A stretch of DNA of 57,996 nt from Verrucomicrobiales bacterium (GCA_027489875.1 JAIXZE010000122.1:1-57996); one strand, 5' to 3'; shown: positions 43,217 to 52,417, counted from the first letter of the stretch. The notes: generated from the letters alone by a model not told the origin. A program made the numbers and translations.

Positions 43217-44851
43217 TCAGCGGAAGAGGTAGAGGGCCTTGTTCTTGTATCCGAACTCCCTTTCCGACCCGGGGAAAACCTCCACCTGATAGGTGTGTTC
43301 CGCGTTCACAAACCAGCCTTTGGCCACCACCGTAACGAAGAGCATGATCGGACTGCGATTGAAGAGAAGGGAGTTATAGATTCCCCGATCATTGATCTCC
43401 AGAGAGTGGGTTCCGGGGAAATCAACCTTCGCGCCACCCTCCACCCCGATGGCCTGAACCCACTCAAAACCTGCCTGCATCCGAAGCCCCGTCTCGATGG
43501 ACAATGTCGCGGAGGCTGATGACGGCGTCATCCCACCTCCGTATCCCCCATCCACATATCGGGCAACGGCCAACTCCAGGGACCGCGATAGGGTAATGGC
43601 GGCCCCAATGAAAAACTCGACCACGATACCGTACTTCAGGAATCGGGTAACCATGGCCAACGGAGCCGCTACAAACAGCGCGGCGATGGTGATCAGATTC
43701 GCATACCCTCGAATCCTGAATGTGAGCTCAAGGGTCCCGCTCCCGCGGCATTCGAACAGGATGCGGGGATCGTCTACCGCCTCCTTATAGCCATAGCCAA
43801 ACGAGAGGGAGCCGGAACCGCTGATGTCCGTCTCCACCCGAAAATCGTTCAATGCCTGCTTGAAGAAGTCCTTCTTGAGGCTCGATTCCGTGTCCGCCTC
43901 CCGATCCCAGGACTCACCAACCCCGAGGGTCAACTTCACCTGGGTTGGCTGGAACATTTCAATCCGGCAGGTACGCACCGCCCCTTCGTCGCAGCCCCGG
44001 GCGTGGACATACCGCACCATCGGTTGACTCGTCGGCCACTCAGGCTCAGGCCCGTCCCAACGCAGCGGGAATTCATGCCTGTCACCTTCGACCCACTGCG
44101 CAACGCCCTCGGCGGACGGCGATGTCGTCATCGCGACGGCATGCTTCGCCCCACAGGTGGAATCATTGCGGACGATGGCCACCGTGATCCGCTCTGCTCC
44201 GCCCTCGGTCACCTCCGAGGAAGCCTGAAGACTGATCCAGGACGCATATCCATTCTCGCCCGGGGGATTCACCGAAGCGTTGGTTTGTGCCAAGGTTCCC
44301 TCACCGACAACCTGCAACGTCCCGTTCGATGCCCGACGCTTTCCCGTTGGATCGTGGGAACACGAAACCACGAAATCCACCATCGAACAGGGCTGATTGG
44401 GCTCGGTTGGCTTCTGGTCACCCTTTTCACCTCCGGATGGTCTGGACGACTCTGCGGGTTTGGAAGGCCCGGTGTCCTTGCCTGGCGGCTTTTTCGGAGC
44501 CGCGGCCACGCCGCCCGTCCGCTGTGAGATGGCCAGAACCGTCACGGTGGGACCACCTATCAATACGGTCGGAGAAAGACCCAGGATGACTCCGTTGTGC
44601 TGGGTCTTGCAGAGCTTCCTTGCGGCGACCTTGTCATTGATGAGCACGGTGCCGGAACCCTGGGCAATGAAGTCCGGTCCTCCCGCAGCACATCGTGCGT
44701 AGTCGACCGCGCCCCGTGCCGCCTTGAGATCCTCGATGAGCACGTCATCGGACCCGCTCTGGATCGGCCCCCCCACATGCGGGACAGGTCCCGGTTCGAT
44801 GGACGGGCAGAGATGCGGGTCGGTCACCCTGGCTGCTTCGTGATCCGGCAT
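43217..44851 (-). CDS. PAAR-domain protein with C-terminal candidate effector domain
   Basis: A 544-aa specialised PAAR protein. Residues 1-115 are a PAAR-type tip with repeated motifs (VPHVGGPIQSGSDDVLIED, IAQGSGTVLINDKVAARKL, GVILGLSPTVLIGG). A Pro/Lys/Ser linker (about 116-155) follows. The C-terminal 390 residues contain beta-rich stretches, a hydrophobic block (NLITIAALFVAAPLAMV and VVEFFIGAAITLSRSLEL) that could enter a membrane, and a final beta region ending in LYLFR. No known nuclease, lipase or amidase motif is seen. Pore formation is a guess from the hydrophobic block. It starts 18 bp after the vgrG1 stop, so it should ride on that VgrG. Confidence 0.75.
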   Translation of the reverse strand: MPDHEAARVTDPHLCPSIEPGPVPHVGGPIQSGSDDVLIEDLKAARGAVDYARCAAGGPDFIAQGSGTVLINDKVAARKLCKTQHNGVILGLSPTVLIGGPTVTVLAISQRTGGVAAAPKKPPGKDTGPSKPAESSRPSGGEKGDQKPTEPNQPCSMVDFVVSCSHDPTGKRRASNGTLQVVGEGTLAQTNASVNPPGENGYASWISLQASSEVTEGGAERITVAIVRNDSTCGAKHAVAMTTSPSAEGVAQWVEGDRHEFPLRWDGPEPEWPTSQPMVRYVHARGCDEGAVRTCRIEMFQPTQVKLTLGVGESWDREADTESSLKKDFFKQALNDFRVETDISGSGSLSFGYGYKEAVDDPRILFECRGSGTLELTFRIRGYANLITIAALFVAAPLAMVTRFLKYGIVVEFFIGAAITLSRSLELAVARYVDGGYGGGMTPSSASATLSIETGLRMQAGFEWVQAIGVEGGAKVDFPGTHSLEINDRGIYNSLLFNRSPIMLFVTVVAKGWFVNAEHTYQVEVFPGSEREFGYKNKALYLFR

Positions 44852-44869
44852 GGCGTCTCCTTGAAGCGA

Positions 44870-47713
44870 TCAGGGCTTGTCGGAGGGTCCTCCCGAGTCA
44901 CCCCGAGGCTTCGGTCTGCGAAACCGCTGGGTCTCCGAAGAATCCGCTTCGGCTTCCGGCTTCGGCTCGCCCGGGTTGGTGTCGGGCCGACGACGCAATC
45001 GGATGGTGTCGCTGCCTCCCGAAACTGGATTCTTGATGACCGTGGTGTTGCTGGAATCGATGGGAACGTCGGATCTTGGCGGCGGGGTTTTGGGTGTGGT
45101 GGAAGGCGGTGGGTTTTTGGGGGACTTCTTGTCTTCGTCCTTTCCGACGAGCTGTTCCTTCAACTCCTCCTGCAGCCGCTTCTTGGCCTCTTCGACAGCC
45201 TTTTTCCGGAGAGCTTCGAGCTCCTTCTGAACCTCCTCAGGCGTCCCGGTGGCGATTCCCGCCAGAGGACCAATGACATCACCGAGGGGCTTGGGAAGCA
45301 GTTCCTTGGGGATGGTCTCGACGACCTGCTTGAGGCTGGGCATCGCAGCCATGACGGCTTCCTGGGTCGGGAGCGTTCCTCCCGCCAGTTCACCGAGGAC
45401 CTTCGCCGTGTTGGGCGGAACGCCGAGCTTGGTGAGCACATCGGTGACCGGCGAGGGAGGAGCACTGGGTGGGGTTGCCGGAGGGGCGGACGGTGCCGCC
45501 CCGCCGGAGGACCCACTCCCGGAACCACTCGAAGCAGCCCCCCCTGCGCCAGCCACGGATTCCGGCGCCGCCAACGATCCAGCGGCGGCACCCGCACAAT
45601 TGAGTTTGATCTTCGCACCGCTGATGGTGACGCCGCCCGCATCGATCCGGATGAATCCGCCACCTGCCTTGAGGGTGATATCCGGGCACTCGAGCACCAT
45701 CATGGCACCCGCCTTCAAACCGACATTGGTGGCCGCCTCGGCGAGGAAATCCTTTCCCGCCTTGAAGCTCGTATCCTTGCCGGAAGAGGCGGACAGGTTG
45801 TTCCCGGCGGTGACCGAGCGGTTGTTGCCCACCATGAGGGAGTCGTTCAGGCCCACGAGCGAGTAGCGGATCAAGCCGATCGCCTCGGCACGCATGAGCC
45901 CAACGGCTTCGAGTTGGACGAGGCCTGTCACAATGGTCTGGATGACTCCAGTCAGGATGCTTTCGGTGACACCCACGGTCTGGGTTCGGGCGACACCAAC
46001 CGTAAGGGACTGGTTGACCCCGATGGTGATGTCCTGATTTGTGCCGATCTTGACCGTCTCATTGACGCCGACATCACGTTCGCGGTTGTTTCCAACCTTT
46101 CGCTTCTCGTTGTTGGTGACGGTGTCCTCCCGATCGTTGCCAACGATGTGGGTCTCATCCTTCTGCGCCTTGATGAACAACCCCTCGGCACCGCCGGTGT
46201 CGTTCATCGTGATCTCGTTGCTGCCGCCGCTTCCCCCCAGGCTTTCGCTCTTGAAGCTCGTCATGGCGGCGGCCTGCGCGATCCCGCTGGGCTTGGCATT
46301 CCCCGGTTTGCCGTCACGCCCGGCGTTGCTGGCGTGAGGCATCGTGGCCTTGTTGTAGACCCGGCCCGTGATGATGGGTCGGTCCGGATCGCCTTCCAGG
46401 AAACTGACGATGACCTCCACCCCCACCCGCGGGACGTTCATCGAGCCATAGCCCTTGCCCGCCCATGGCTGGGACACCCGGAGCCAGCAGGAAGCGGAAT
46501 CGTCGTGGCGGTTGTGGCGGTCCCAGAAGAAGTGGACCTTCACCCGCGCGTAGTCATCGACATCGATCTCCTTGCCCGCCGCTCCGACAACCACGGCCGT
46601 CTGTTCGCCGTGAACCACTGGCTTCCGCGTGATCCGCCGGGGCCGGAAGGGGCGCTGGGCCGGAATGCAGGAAAAGGCACACTCGAAGGTCACCTCCGCA
46701 TCGCGGGCACCGGTGATGTACGCTGCCTGGTCAAACGTCAGCTGGAGACCGGTGATCAGATAGGACTGGTTCTGGTCGCGGCGTGGGTGATCCGTCAGTT
46801 CGAAGGTATGGCCGGTCGCCAGGCCCCGGACGTCGCCTTCCCCCTGATAGATGTCCTGCGCCGCCCCGAATTCCTCGGCCCGCAGGTTCGCGTACGTTTC
46901 CCCGTCATCCAGGTGTTCGTATTCGCCCGGGTAATCGAACACCTCCCATTCGTGACCCGGGACAGCGGCAGGGAAGCGTGCGGCCGCCTTCAGATCGGCG
47001 CGCGGCTTGGTGAAGTTATACTCCGTATGGACGTACGTGCTGGGCTGCAGCTGCTTCTCGTAAACCCACCTGCGGATCGTTTCAGGCACCTCTGTGATTG
47101 CACCTGCCGGATGCCACCGCACCGTCTCGTACCCGGGGACCGAACCATGTCCCGCGGGAGAATCCGACAGCACCAGCAGATGCTCCTGTTCGGCATGCTC
47201 GAAGAAATAGGTGATCCCCTCGGACTCCAGCAGGCGACTGACGAAATCGAAGGCGGTCTCCCGATACTGCACGCAATACTCCCGCTTGCGGTAGCGCCGG
47301 CTCAAACGGAGCCGGTAGTCCGTGAAGCCAAAGCGCCGGAAGACATCCTCGACAATCTCGATGACGGATTGTTCCTGATGGATGCGGCAGTCCGCCGTAC
47401 GCGTCAGCAGCCAGAGCCAGGGAACAAGCTCGGCCTGGTACCGGACCTCGCCGACCTCGCCCGGAATCTGGATGAATCGGGAGATGATCCCGTGAAAATG
47501 GCGGGGCTCCCCCCTCGCAAGTTCCAGCCGGATGCAGGCGGGCTGCCCGACCACGGAATCGAAATCGATGGCTGGGTCCTTGCTCGAAAGGTCGACCAGG
47601 TATCGGAAGGGCCGGGACAACTGCTCCTCCCCACTGAATCCACGCAGCAACAGGGTGTCCGGTGGCAGCGTCGTCAGGATGGCCGCCGGCCGATGGATCT
47701 GGGTTGCACTCAT
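44870..47713 (-). CDS. vgrG: VgrG spike protein 1 with long C-terminal extension
   Basis: A 947-aa VgrG. The gp27-like part begins LLLRGFSGEEQLSRPFRYLV and contains VPWLWLLTRTADCRIHQEQSVIEIVEDVF, YCVQYRETAFDFVSRLLESEGITYFF and RWHPAGAITEVP. The gp5-like OB region has VKVHFFWDRHNRHDDSASCWLRVSQPWAG and VEVIVSFLEGDPDRPIITGRVYN. It is followed by a beta-helix of short repeats (IGTNQDITIGVNQSLTVGV). Beyond the normal end (about 730) there is a roughly 210-aa extension: Ser/Gly/Ala/Pro linker, a helical part with EEVQKELEALRKKAVEEAKKRL, and a basic Pro-rich tail. The start is ATG 47713, 35 bp after the PAAR gene; the upstream frame overlaps PAAR and is rejected. Confidence 0.95.
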   Translation of the reverse strand: MSATQIHRPAAILTTLPPDTLLLRGFSGEEQLSRPFRYLVDLSSKDPAIDFDSVVGQPACIRLELARGEPRHFHGIISRFIQIPGEVGEVRYQAELVPWLWLLTRTADCRIHQEQSVIEIVEDVFRRFGFTDYRLRLSRRYRKREYCVQYRETAFDFVSRLLESEGITYFFEHAEQEHLLVLSDSPAGHGSVPGYETVRWHPAGAITEVPETIRRWVYEKQLQPSTYVHTEYNFTKPRADLKAAARFPAAVPGHEWEVFDYPGEYEHLDDGETYANLRAEEFGAAQDIYQGEGDVRGLATGHTFELTDHPRRDQNQSYLITGLQLTFDQAAYITGARDAEVTFECAFSCIPAQRPFRPRRITRKPVVHGEQTAVVVGAAGKEIDVDDYARVKVHFFWDRHNRHDDSASCWLRVSQPWAGKGYGSMNVPRVGVEVIVSFLEGDPDRPIITGRVYNKATMPHASNAGRDGKPGNAKPSGIAQAAAMTSFKSESLGGSGGSNEITMNDTGGAEGLFIKAQKDETHIVGNDREDTVTNNEKRKVGNNRERDVGVNETVKIGTNQDITIGVNQSLTVGVARTQTVGVTESILTGVIQTIVTGLVQLEAVGLMRAEAIGLIRYSLVGLNDSLMVGNNRSVTAGNNLSASSGKDTSFKAGKDFLAEAATNVGLKAGAMMVLECPDITLKAGGGFIRIDAGGVTISGAKIKLNCAGAAAGSLAAPESVAGAGGAASSGSGSGSSGGAAPSAPPATPPSAPPSPVTDVLTKLGVPPNTAKVLGELAGGTLPTQEAVMAAMPSLKQVVETIPKELLPKPLGDVIGPLAGIATGTPEEVQKELEALRKKAVEEAKKRLQEELKEQLVGKDEDKKSPKNPPPSTTPKTPPPRSDVPIDSSNTTVIKNPVSGGSDTIRLRRRPDTNPGEPKPEAEADSSETQRFRRPKPRGDSGGPSDKP

Positions 47714-47748
47714 GGGTCTCGGCGATGGCGTTGGATCACAGCGTCTGG

Positions 47749-48048
47749 CTACCCTCCGATCATCACGGTCGGGCAACCCGCCACGATCACTCCGCCATGC
47801 GCGGTGCTGTCGCCGATCCGCGCCGCGGGTTTTCCACAGATCAGGACCGTGGCGGACCCCTTGATGACGGAGTCTGGTGGGCCGACACACACGCACATGC
47901 TGCCCAGGGTTGCGGAAGGCATCGCTCCGATCATGACCGTGGGTCCGCCCGGTGAGACGATGGGCCCGCCCACATGGGGCACCGGCACCGGAGCGGGCGT
48001 GGACATCGGACAGGTGTGCATGTCCGTGATGCGTGCGGCGGGAGGCAT
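47749..48048 (-). CDS. Stand-alone PAAR tip protein
   Basis: A 99-aa PAAR protein that caps a VgrG trimer. It shows three PAAR-like turns: PVPHVGGPIVSPGGPTVMIG, VIKGSATVLICGKPAARIGD and GVIVAGCPTVMIGG, with H and C residues (HTCPM, C52/C54, C71, H84, C92) available for the tip metal. I set the start at ATG 48048, giving the normal size. The long frame upstream translates a palindromic element. It is the first gene of the minus-strand T6SS run and lies directly upstream of vgrG1, its likely partner. Confidence 0.9.
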   Translation of the reverse strand: MPPAARITDMHTCPMSTPAPVPVPHVGGPIVSPGGPTVMIGAMPSATLGSMCVCVGPPDSVIKGSATVLICGKPAARIGDSTAHGGVIVAGCPTVMIGG

Positions 48049-48149
48049 GGTGGGGAGGGGATGAACGTCGCCTGTTGGAATAGCCCGAACGTTCCCGGCT
48101 CTTCCAGTCCAAATCCGGTTCAACCTCCAGGCAGCACGCGGAGAATCCG

Positions 48150-48278
48150 GGCACCGTCTCCCCTTTGGTAAGGGTTCCGGGGCGGCAACGTCCTCATCGG
48201 CCCGGGAAAGCCTCAAGAACGGCGACGAGGACATCGCCATCCCGTTCCATGCGGGGACTGCGCGTGCAGGATGCGCCG
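48150..48278. repeat. Palindromic element, copy 3
   Basis: The left arm ggttccggggcggcaacgtcctcatcggc (48173-48201) is the most diverged of the four copies. The right arm (48221-48248) has GGCGACG-AGGA-CATCGCC and the ccgttccatgcgggg box, with the aggatgcgcc end at about 48268-48277. It fills the 293-bp divergent gap between the PAAR gene and the plus-strand gene at 48342. No other feature is visible in that gap. Confidence 0.75.
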
Positions 48279-48341
48279 CTATCCCAGTGCGTTCACGGGG
48301 GACGCTTGCCTCCGCCGAGGGGACCGCGTAGCTCTTGCGCC

Positions 48342-48899
48342 ATGGCCTCCGATCCATCGCCTGTTCCGTCCGCCGTCCCTGCCGGACCGCGCCGGTACAT
48401 GGGCAACATCGCCGAGCATGCCCGCGCGCTCCATCAGGCACGCGTCCGGTTCCCGGGCAACACGGCCGGGGCCATCGCCTGGATCGCCCAGCAACTCGGT
48501 CATTCCCTGCCGGGCGTCCCGCAGGATCTGGCGCGCACGGTCCTTTCACCGTCCGCCGGTTGGCGTCAGGTCCACGATGATCCCTCGCTGACGGATCAGG
48601 AACTTGCCGAACACGCGCAACACCTCGCCGACTGCGGCGTGTTGGTCGTCGCCATCCACCGGGACCGGGAAGGCTCCGCGCAGGCGGTTGCGCTCGTGGT
48701 GCCCGGAGGAATGGTGAAACCGAAGGCCCGACGAGCCACGCGGAAGACTCCGAAAAAGCCAGCAACGCGGACGCCGCGTCCGCTGGCTCCCCGGCTTGAG
48801 GACTTCACCGGGCAAGGCACGGAATCCCGGACTTCCTTCAACCCTGCGGACTGGGCCTATCGCCAGGCTCCTGCGTGGTGCATGACGGCGGGCCGATAG
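48342..48899 (+). CDS. Lone plus-strand protein between the two VgrG modules, unknown
   Basis: A 185-aa protein, the only plus-strand gene between 1.5 and 52.4 kb. The N-terminus reads RYMGNIAEHARALHQARVR and NTAGAIAWIAQQLGHSL; the middle has LADCGVLVVAIHRDREGSAQAVALVVPGG. That middle pattern (a LVVA strand followed by a valine strand ending in PG) faintly resembles the GHxAxVxP region of NlpC/P60- or CHAP-like amidase effectors, but the N-terminal catalytic Cys such enzymes need is absent (NTAGAIAW where CxxFV would be). The C-terminus is Lys/Arg/Pro-rich and ends PAWCMTAGR. It could be a decayed effector, an immunity protein or unrelated. The start ATG 48342 excludes translated repeat sequence. 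Confidence 0.5.
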   Translation: MASDPSPVPSAVPAGPRRYMGNIAEHARALHQARVRFPGNTAGAIAWIAQQLGHSLPGVPQDLARTVLSPSAGWRQVHDDPSLTDQELAEHAQHLADCGVLVVAIHRDREGSAQAVALVVPGGMVKPKARRATRKTPKKPATRTPRPLAPRLEDFTGQGTESRTSFNPADWAYRQAPAWCMTAGR

Positions 48900-48911
48900 A
48901 AGATCGCCCGT

Positions 48912-49646
48912 TCAGGCCGGCGAGTTGTTTCCGGCGGCGATGTCCTTGCCGAGGGAGACATAGGGCTGCTGGGCCTCGGCTGTCTTGGCCTGTTCCTCGG
49001 GCGTGGGGGGAACCAGCTCCGGTGCCTCCACCGCAGGCACGGCCAACTGCGGCACCGCCGGTTGATCGGGCAGCGTGGGAACCTCAGGCGCCTGGGGCGC
49101 GTCCGGCACTTTCGGAACCTCGATCGGTCCTCCCTTCGCTTCCATCGCGGAAGCCAGCTGCACCGAACCGGCCGTGGCGTGCGGGGTCAATCCGGGAGCT
49201 GGCGGCATCGCGCCTCCCGGCGTCTCCGAGGACCATGCCGCGCCCTGGGCGGCCCAGGCGCCCGGTCCGCTGTAGTCGGTCGCAGCAGCAGCAGCCGAGG
49301 CCTGCGCCTGATTCGCCGGGCTGGGATCCTTGGCCCAGGCCTCCGCTGCCTTCATCGCGGTCTTGTCGGCCGGGGTCATCATCGGTTCCACGCGCTTCGC
49401 GCTCTGGGTGGCGTACCAGACCGAATCGCGTTCGGACATCCCATGGGCGAGCCCCTTGATGGCATCGCCGCTCATGTTGTTCTGTTCGAGGGCGTGGATG
49501 TACTCGCTGGAACTCATTCCGGGTTTCAACAGCGACTGGGCCGCGGGCTGCGGCTTGAACTTCGCCGCAAGGTCGGCCGCTCCGGGGGTCGTCAGCTTCG
49601 GCAAGGGCATCACCGGCTTGGCCACGGTTATGAAGGGTGTGCTCAT
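48912..49646 (-). CDS. DUF6931-like VgrG-linked protein with Pro/Ala-rich tail
   Basis: A 244-aa protein. Residues about 45-90 (SSSEYIHALEQNNMSGDAIKGLAHGMSERDSVWYATQSAKRV) followed by AEAWAKDPSPANQAQA match my memory of the DUF6931 pattern found beside T6SS genes, where a helical repeat precedes a conserved W-Y/W-A motif. The rest is low-complexity Pro/Ala/Glu (VPKVPDAPQAPEVPTLPDQP). There is no export signal. It is 10 bp downstream of the needle-extension gene in the vgrG2 module, so a role in loading or supporting tip cargo is likely but unproven. Confidence 0.65.
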   Translation of the reverse strand: MSTPFITVAKPVMPLPKLTTPGAADLAAKFKPQPAAQSLLKPGMSSSEYIHALEQNNMSGDAIKGLAHGMSERDSVWYATQSAKRVEPMMTPADKTAMKAAEAWAKDPSPANQAQASAAAAATDYSGPGAWAAQGAAWSSETPGGAMPPAPGLTPHATAGSVQLASAMEAKGGPIEVPKVPDAPQAPEVPTLPDQPAVPQLAVPAVEAPELVPPTPEEQAKTAEAQQPYVSLGKDIAAGNNSPA

Positions 49647-49656
49647 GGCCTCAAAC

Positions 49657-50061
49657 TCACGCGGGCTCCCACGCGTCCTTGTCGAGGTCCGGGAAGGTCA
49701 CCTTGCAGCTTCCGGGTTCGAAGCCCTCCACACGGACCTTGCCCTTGTCATCCAGGCTGCCCTCGGCCACCGACTCATCCGGCAGCGTGATGCGGTACCG
49801 CACTCCGGGAACCGGCTGGTTGTCTTCGTCGACCAGCTCGACCTCGATCCAGGCCTTCTTCTTTTCCTCCTCTTCGCTGCCCGGCTCGGGTGCCTTGAAC
49901 GGCTTCATCGGGACCGCGCCGTATTTCCCCGCCTTGGCCTCCTTCTGGTCGGCCTTCAGCTCCTCCACCTTCCCGGGATCGGCAACATCCGCCTCCTGCG
50001 GTTCCTTGGGATCCGTGGGGCTGACGGCTGAACCGGCTTTTCCGCTCTTGGGACTGGGCAT
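49657..50061 (-). CDS. VgrG-linked needle-extension/carrier protein
   Basis: A 134-aa protein. The first 65 residues are Pro/Lys/Glu-rich and probably disordered. The last 65 (AWIEVELVDEDNQPVPGVRY, SVAEGSLDDKGKVRVEGFEPG, CKVTFPDLDKDAWEP) form a small beta domain that is very common as a module attached to or next to VgrG, PAAR and DUF4150 proteins in T6SS loci. It starts 11 bp after the vgrG2 stop. It likely decorates the spike or links cargo. A longer overlapping frame that extends into vgrG2 is not homologous. Confidence 0.75.
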   Translation of the reverse strand: MPSPKSGKAGSAVSPTDPKEPQEADVADPGKVEELKADQKEAKAGKYGAVPMKPFKAPEPGSEEEEKKKAWIEVELVDEDNQPVPGVRYRITLPDESVAEGSLDDKGKVRVEGFEPGSCKVTFPDLDKDAWEPA

Positions 50062-50072
50062 AGGAAGTTCCC

Positions 50073-52118
50073 TTAATTGATCATCACCAAGCCACCCTTG
50101 AGGGTCAGCATTCCATCCCCCTTGACGGTCGTCATGGGGGACTTGAGCTCGGCCGTCGCACTGGACTGCATCGTCAGCGGCGCATTCGCCTTCAGGTCCA
50201 TGGTCGAGGTCGCCTCGATCTTGATGAGCGCGCTGGACTTGATCGCGATGCCATCGGGACCGATGGCGATCGACGACCCGCCCACCTTGATGGTGATGCT
50301 CGACTGCCCCTCGATCACGATGTTGTCCGCCTTGAGGAAGTAATCGCTGGTGACCTGCTCGGAATGGTTGGCCTTGAAGACCTCGATGACATCGCCCTTC
50401 ACGGTGAAGGAGTGACTGCCACCCACCTCGATCGCCTCCTTCCCGACCACCTTGAGATGCCGGTCCTTTCCGATCTTCGTCTTGTGCTCGCCACCGATGG
50501 TCTCGTCGCGGTTGTTCTCCACCTTCTCGAGCTGGTCCTTCTTCACGATCAGGTGGCGGCTGGCACCGATCCACTCGAAGCAGTCGTTCTTGACCCGGAT
50601 GTCCTGGTTCTTCTCCGCGTGGAAGAACAGCTGTTCGTCGCCCTTCTTGTCCTGGAAGCGGATCTCGTTGAACCCGCCACCGCCCTTGCTGGAGTTCGAC
50701 TTGAACGTCGAGATCGTCTTCTGGTCGGGGAGCGGGTAGGGCGGCAGCGCGGTTTCATTGTAGACGCTGCCCGTCACGATGGGCTGATCCGGATCGCCCT
50801 CCAGGAATTCGACGACGACTTCCTGGCCGACCCGAGGCGACGCCACTCCGCCCCACTTCTTCCCGGCAATCGCGCTGCTGACACGGATCCAGCAGGAGGA
50901 CTTCTCGTCCGGTTTCCCATACCGGTCCCAGTGGAACAGCACCTTGATCCGCCCGTACTTGTCGACCCAGATCTCCTCGCCTGACTTTCCAGAAACAAAG
51001 GCGGTCTGCGGCCCCTTGATGAAGGGTTTGGCGGTGACCCGCTGCGGACGGAACTGGCGATCCGCGGGAATGGCCGTCAATTCGCACTGGAACGGCGGTG
51101 CCCCGTCCGCCGCACCCGTGGTGTATTCGGACTGCTCGAAACGGTAACTGATCCCCGTAACCAGATACTCGACGTTCTGGTCCGAACGCGGATGTCCGGC
51201 CAGTTCGAAGGTACAGCCTGCCGCGAGCCCCATCACATTCCCCGCACCCCGCACGAGATCCTGCGCGGCCCCCATTTCCTCCACCCGCACGGACGCCGCC
51301 TTTTCGCCGGCATCCATCGACTCGAAGGCTCCGGGATAGTCGAAGATCTCCAGGTCCTTTCCGGCCAGCGTGTCCGGAAACTCCGCGGTGGCCTCAAGGT
51401 CCACCCTCGGCTTCTTGAAGTTGTACGACCGGTGCGCGTACTTGCCGGGCTGCAACTGGCATTCGGTGAACCATTCGCGCAGGCAATCCAGACGATGGTC
51501 GCCGCGGGATGCCGGATGCCACTCCACCTTCTCGAAGCCACTCACCGGCGCGTGACTGGATGGGGAATCCGCCAGCACCAGATAGTGCCGATCCTCCTCG
51601 TGCACGAAGTAGTAGGTGATGCCCTCCTCCTCCATCAACCGGCTCACGAAGTTGAAGGTGGTCTCGCGGTACTGCACGCAGTACTCCCGCTTGACCGGAG
51701 TCCCGGAAAGCTTGTTCCGGTAATCCGTAAACCCCGCCGTACGGAACACCTCCTCGATGATGTCGATCGCCGACATTTCCTGGAAGATCCGGCAGTCGCT
51801 GGTCCGCGTCAGCAGCCACAGCCAGGGAACCATCACCACCTCGTAGCGCGCTCCACTGTCGTCCCCCGGCAACTGGGTCATCTTCGAGATATACCCATGG
51901 AAGAACCGCGTGCCTTTCGAACCCAGGTTCAACCGGATGCCCGCCGGCTTTCCAATCAGCGCCCCCATGTCGATCGCGGGATCCTTGCTGCCGAGTTCCG
52001 CGAAGAGCGTGAACGGCTGCGAAAGATGTTCCTCCCCTCGAAAGCCCCGAAGCACCACGGCGTCATCGGCCAACTCGGTCTTGAAGGAGGCGGGTCGATT
52101 GGCTTGCGTCGGGTCCAT
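50073..52118 (-). CDS. vgrG: VgrG spike protein 2
   Basis: A 681-aa VgrG of standard layout. The gp27-like part begins VVLRGFRGEEHLSQPFTLF, with VPWLWLLTRTSDCRIFQEMS, YCVQYRETTFNFVSRLMEEEG and FKKPRVDLEA. The gp5 OB fold has KVLFHWDRYGKPDEKSSCWIRVSS and VVVEFLEGDPDQPIVTGSVYN. The beta-helix ends TTVKGDGMLTLKGGLVMIN without an extension. It is clearly paralogous to VgrG1 but lacks its C-terminal tail. The start is ATG 52118. Downstream on the same strand are the needle-extension and DUF6931-like genes, making a separate tip module. Confidence 0.95.
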   Translation of the reverse strand: MDPTQANRPASFKTELADDAVVLRGFRGEEHLSQPFTLFAELGSKDPAIDMGALIGKPAGIRLNLGSKGTRFFHGYISKMTQLPGDDSGARYEVVMVPWLWLLTRTSDCRIFQEMSAIDIIEEVFRTAGFTDYRNKLSGTPVKREYCVQYRETTFNFVSRLMEEEGITYYFVHEEDRHYLVLADSPSSHAPVSGFEKVEWHPASRGDHRLDCLREWFTECQLQPGKYAHRSYNFKKPRVDLEATAEFPDTLAGKDLEIFDYPGAFESMDAGEKAASVRVEEMGAAQDLVRGAGNVMGLAAGCTFELAGHPRSDQNVEYLVTGISYRFEQSEYTTGAADGAPPFQCELTAIPADRQFRPQRVTAKPFIKGPQTAFVSGKSGEEIWVDKYGRIKVLFHWDRYGKPDEKSSCWIRVSSAIAGKKWGGVASPRVGQEVVVEFLEGDPDQPIVTGSVYNETALPPYPLPDQKTISTFKSNSSKGGGGFNEIRFQDKKGDEQLFFHAEKNQDIRVKNDCFEWIGASRHLIVKKDQLEKVENNRDETIGGEHKTKIGKDRHLKVVGKEAIEVGGSHSFTVKGDVIEVFKANHSEQVTSDYFLKADNIVIEGQSSITIKVGGSSIAIGPDGIAIKSSALIKIEATSTMDLKANAPLTMQSSATAELKSPMTTVKGDGMLTLKGGLVMIN

Positions 52119-52417
52119 GAGCGGCGGGCAGGTTGGCGAGCGTGGTTCTGTACGATGCCCCGAACAAGTGGCCTCCCGGCTGATCGCATCGTCGGCAACC
52201 GGGCTTGGAAATCTTCCGGCACCCTCTGGTATTCCCACCGTCTCTGCAAGCCTGCAACCGGTGGGTGCCGCTCCGTCGCCATCGATGCGGACGCCGACAC
52301 CGACGTCCTCCTGGCCGCATCGGTTCCAGACACGACCCCATGCCTCGTGCTTGCCCCGTGAGCCGCGGACCTGCTAAGAGACCGCCAACTCCGAAAACAT
52401 CCTGAATCCAACAAACC
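52119..52417. promoter_or_regulatory. Divergent intergenic region between vgrG2 and the 117-aa gene
   Basis: A 299-bp gap without a gene. Promoters for both directions should lie here. On the plus strand, TTGCCC (52351-52356), an 18-bp spacer and TAAGAG (52375-52380) form a weak sigma70-like element 38 bp before the ATG at 52418. On the minus strand I see no convincing pair. No palindromic element occurs in this gap, unlike the other long gaps. Confidence 0.3.

Noticed and set aside
44597..48064. A 1,155-codon plus-strand open frame
   Set aside because: It is antisense to vgrG1 and parts of its neighbours. The minus-strand genes have unmistakable VgrG and PAAR motifs, and the antisense product has none.
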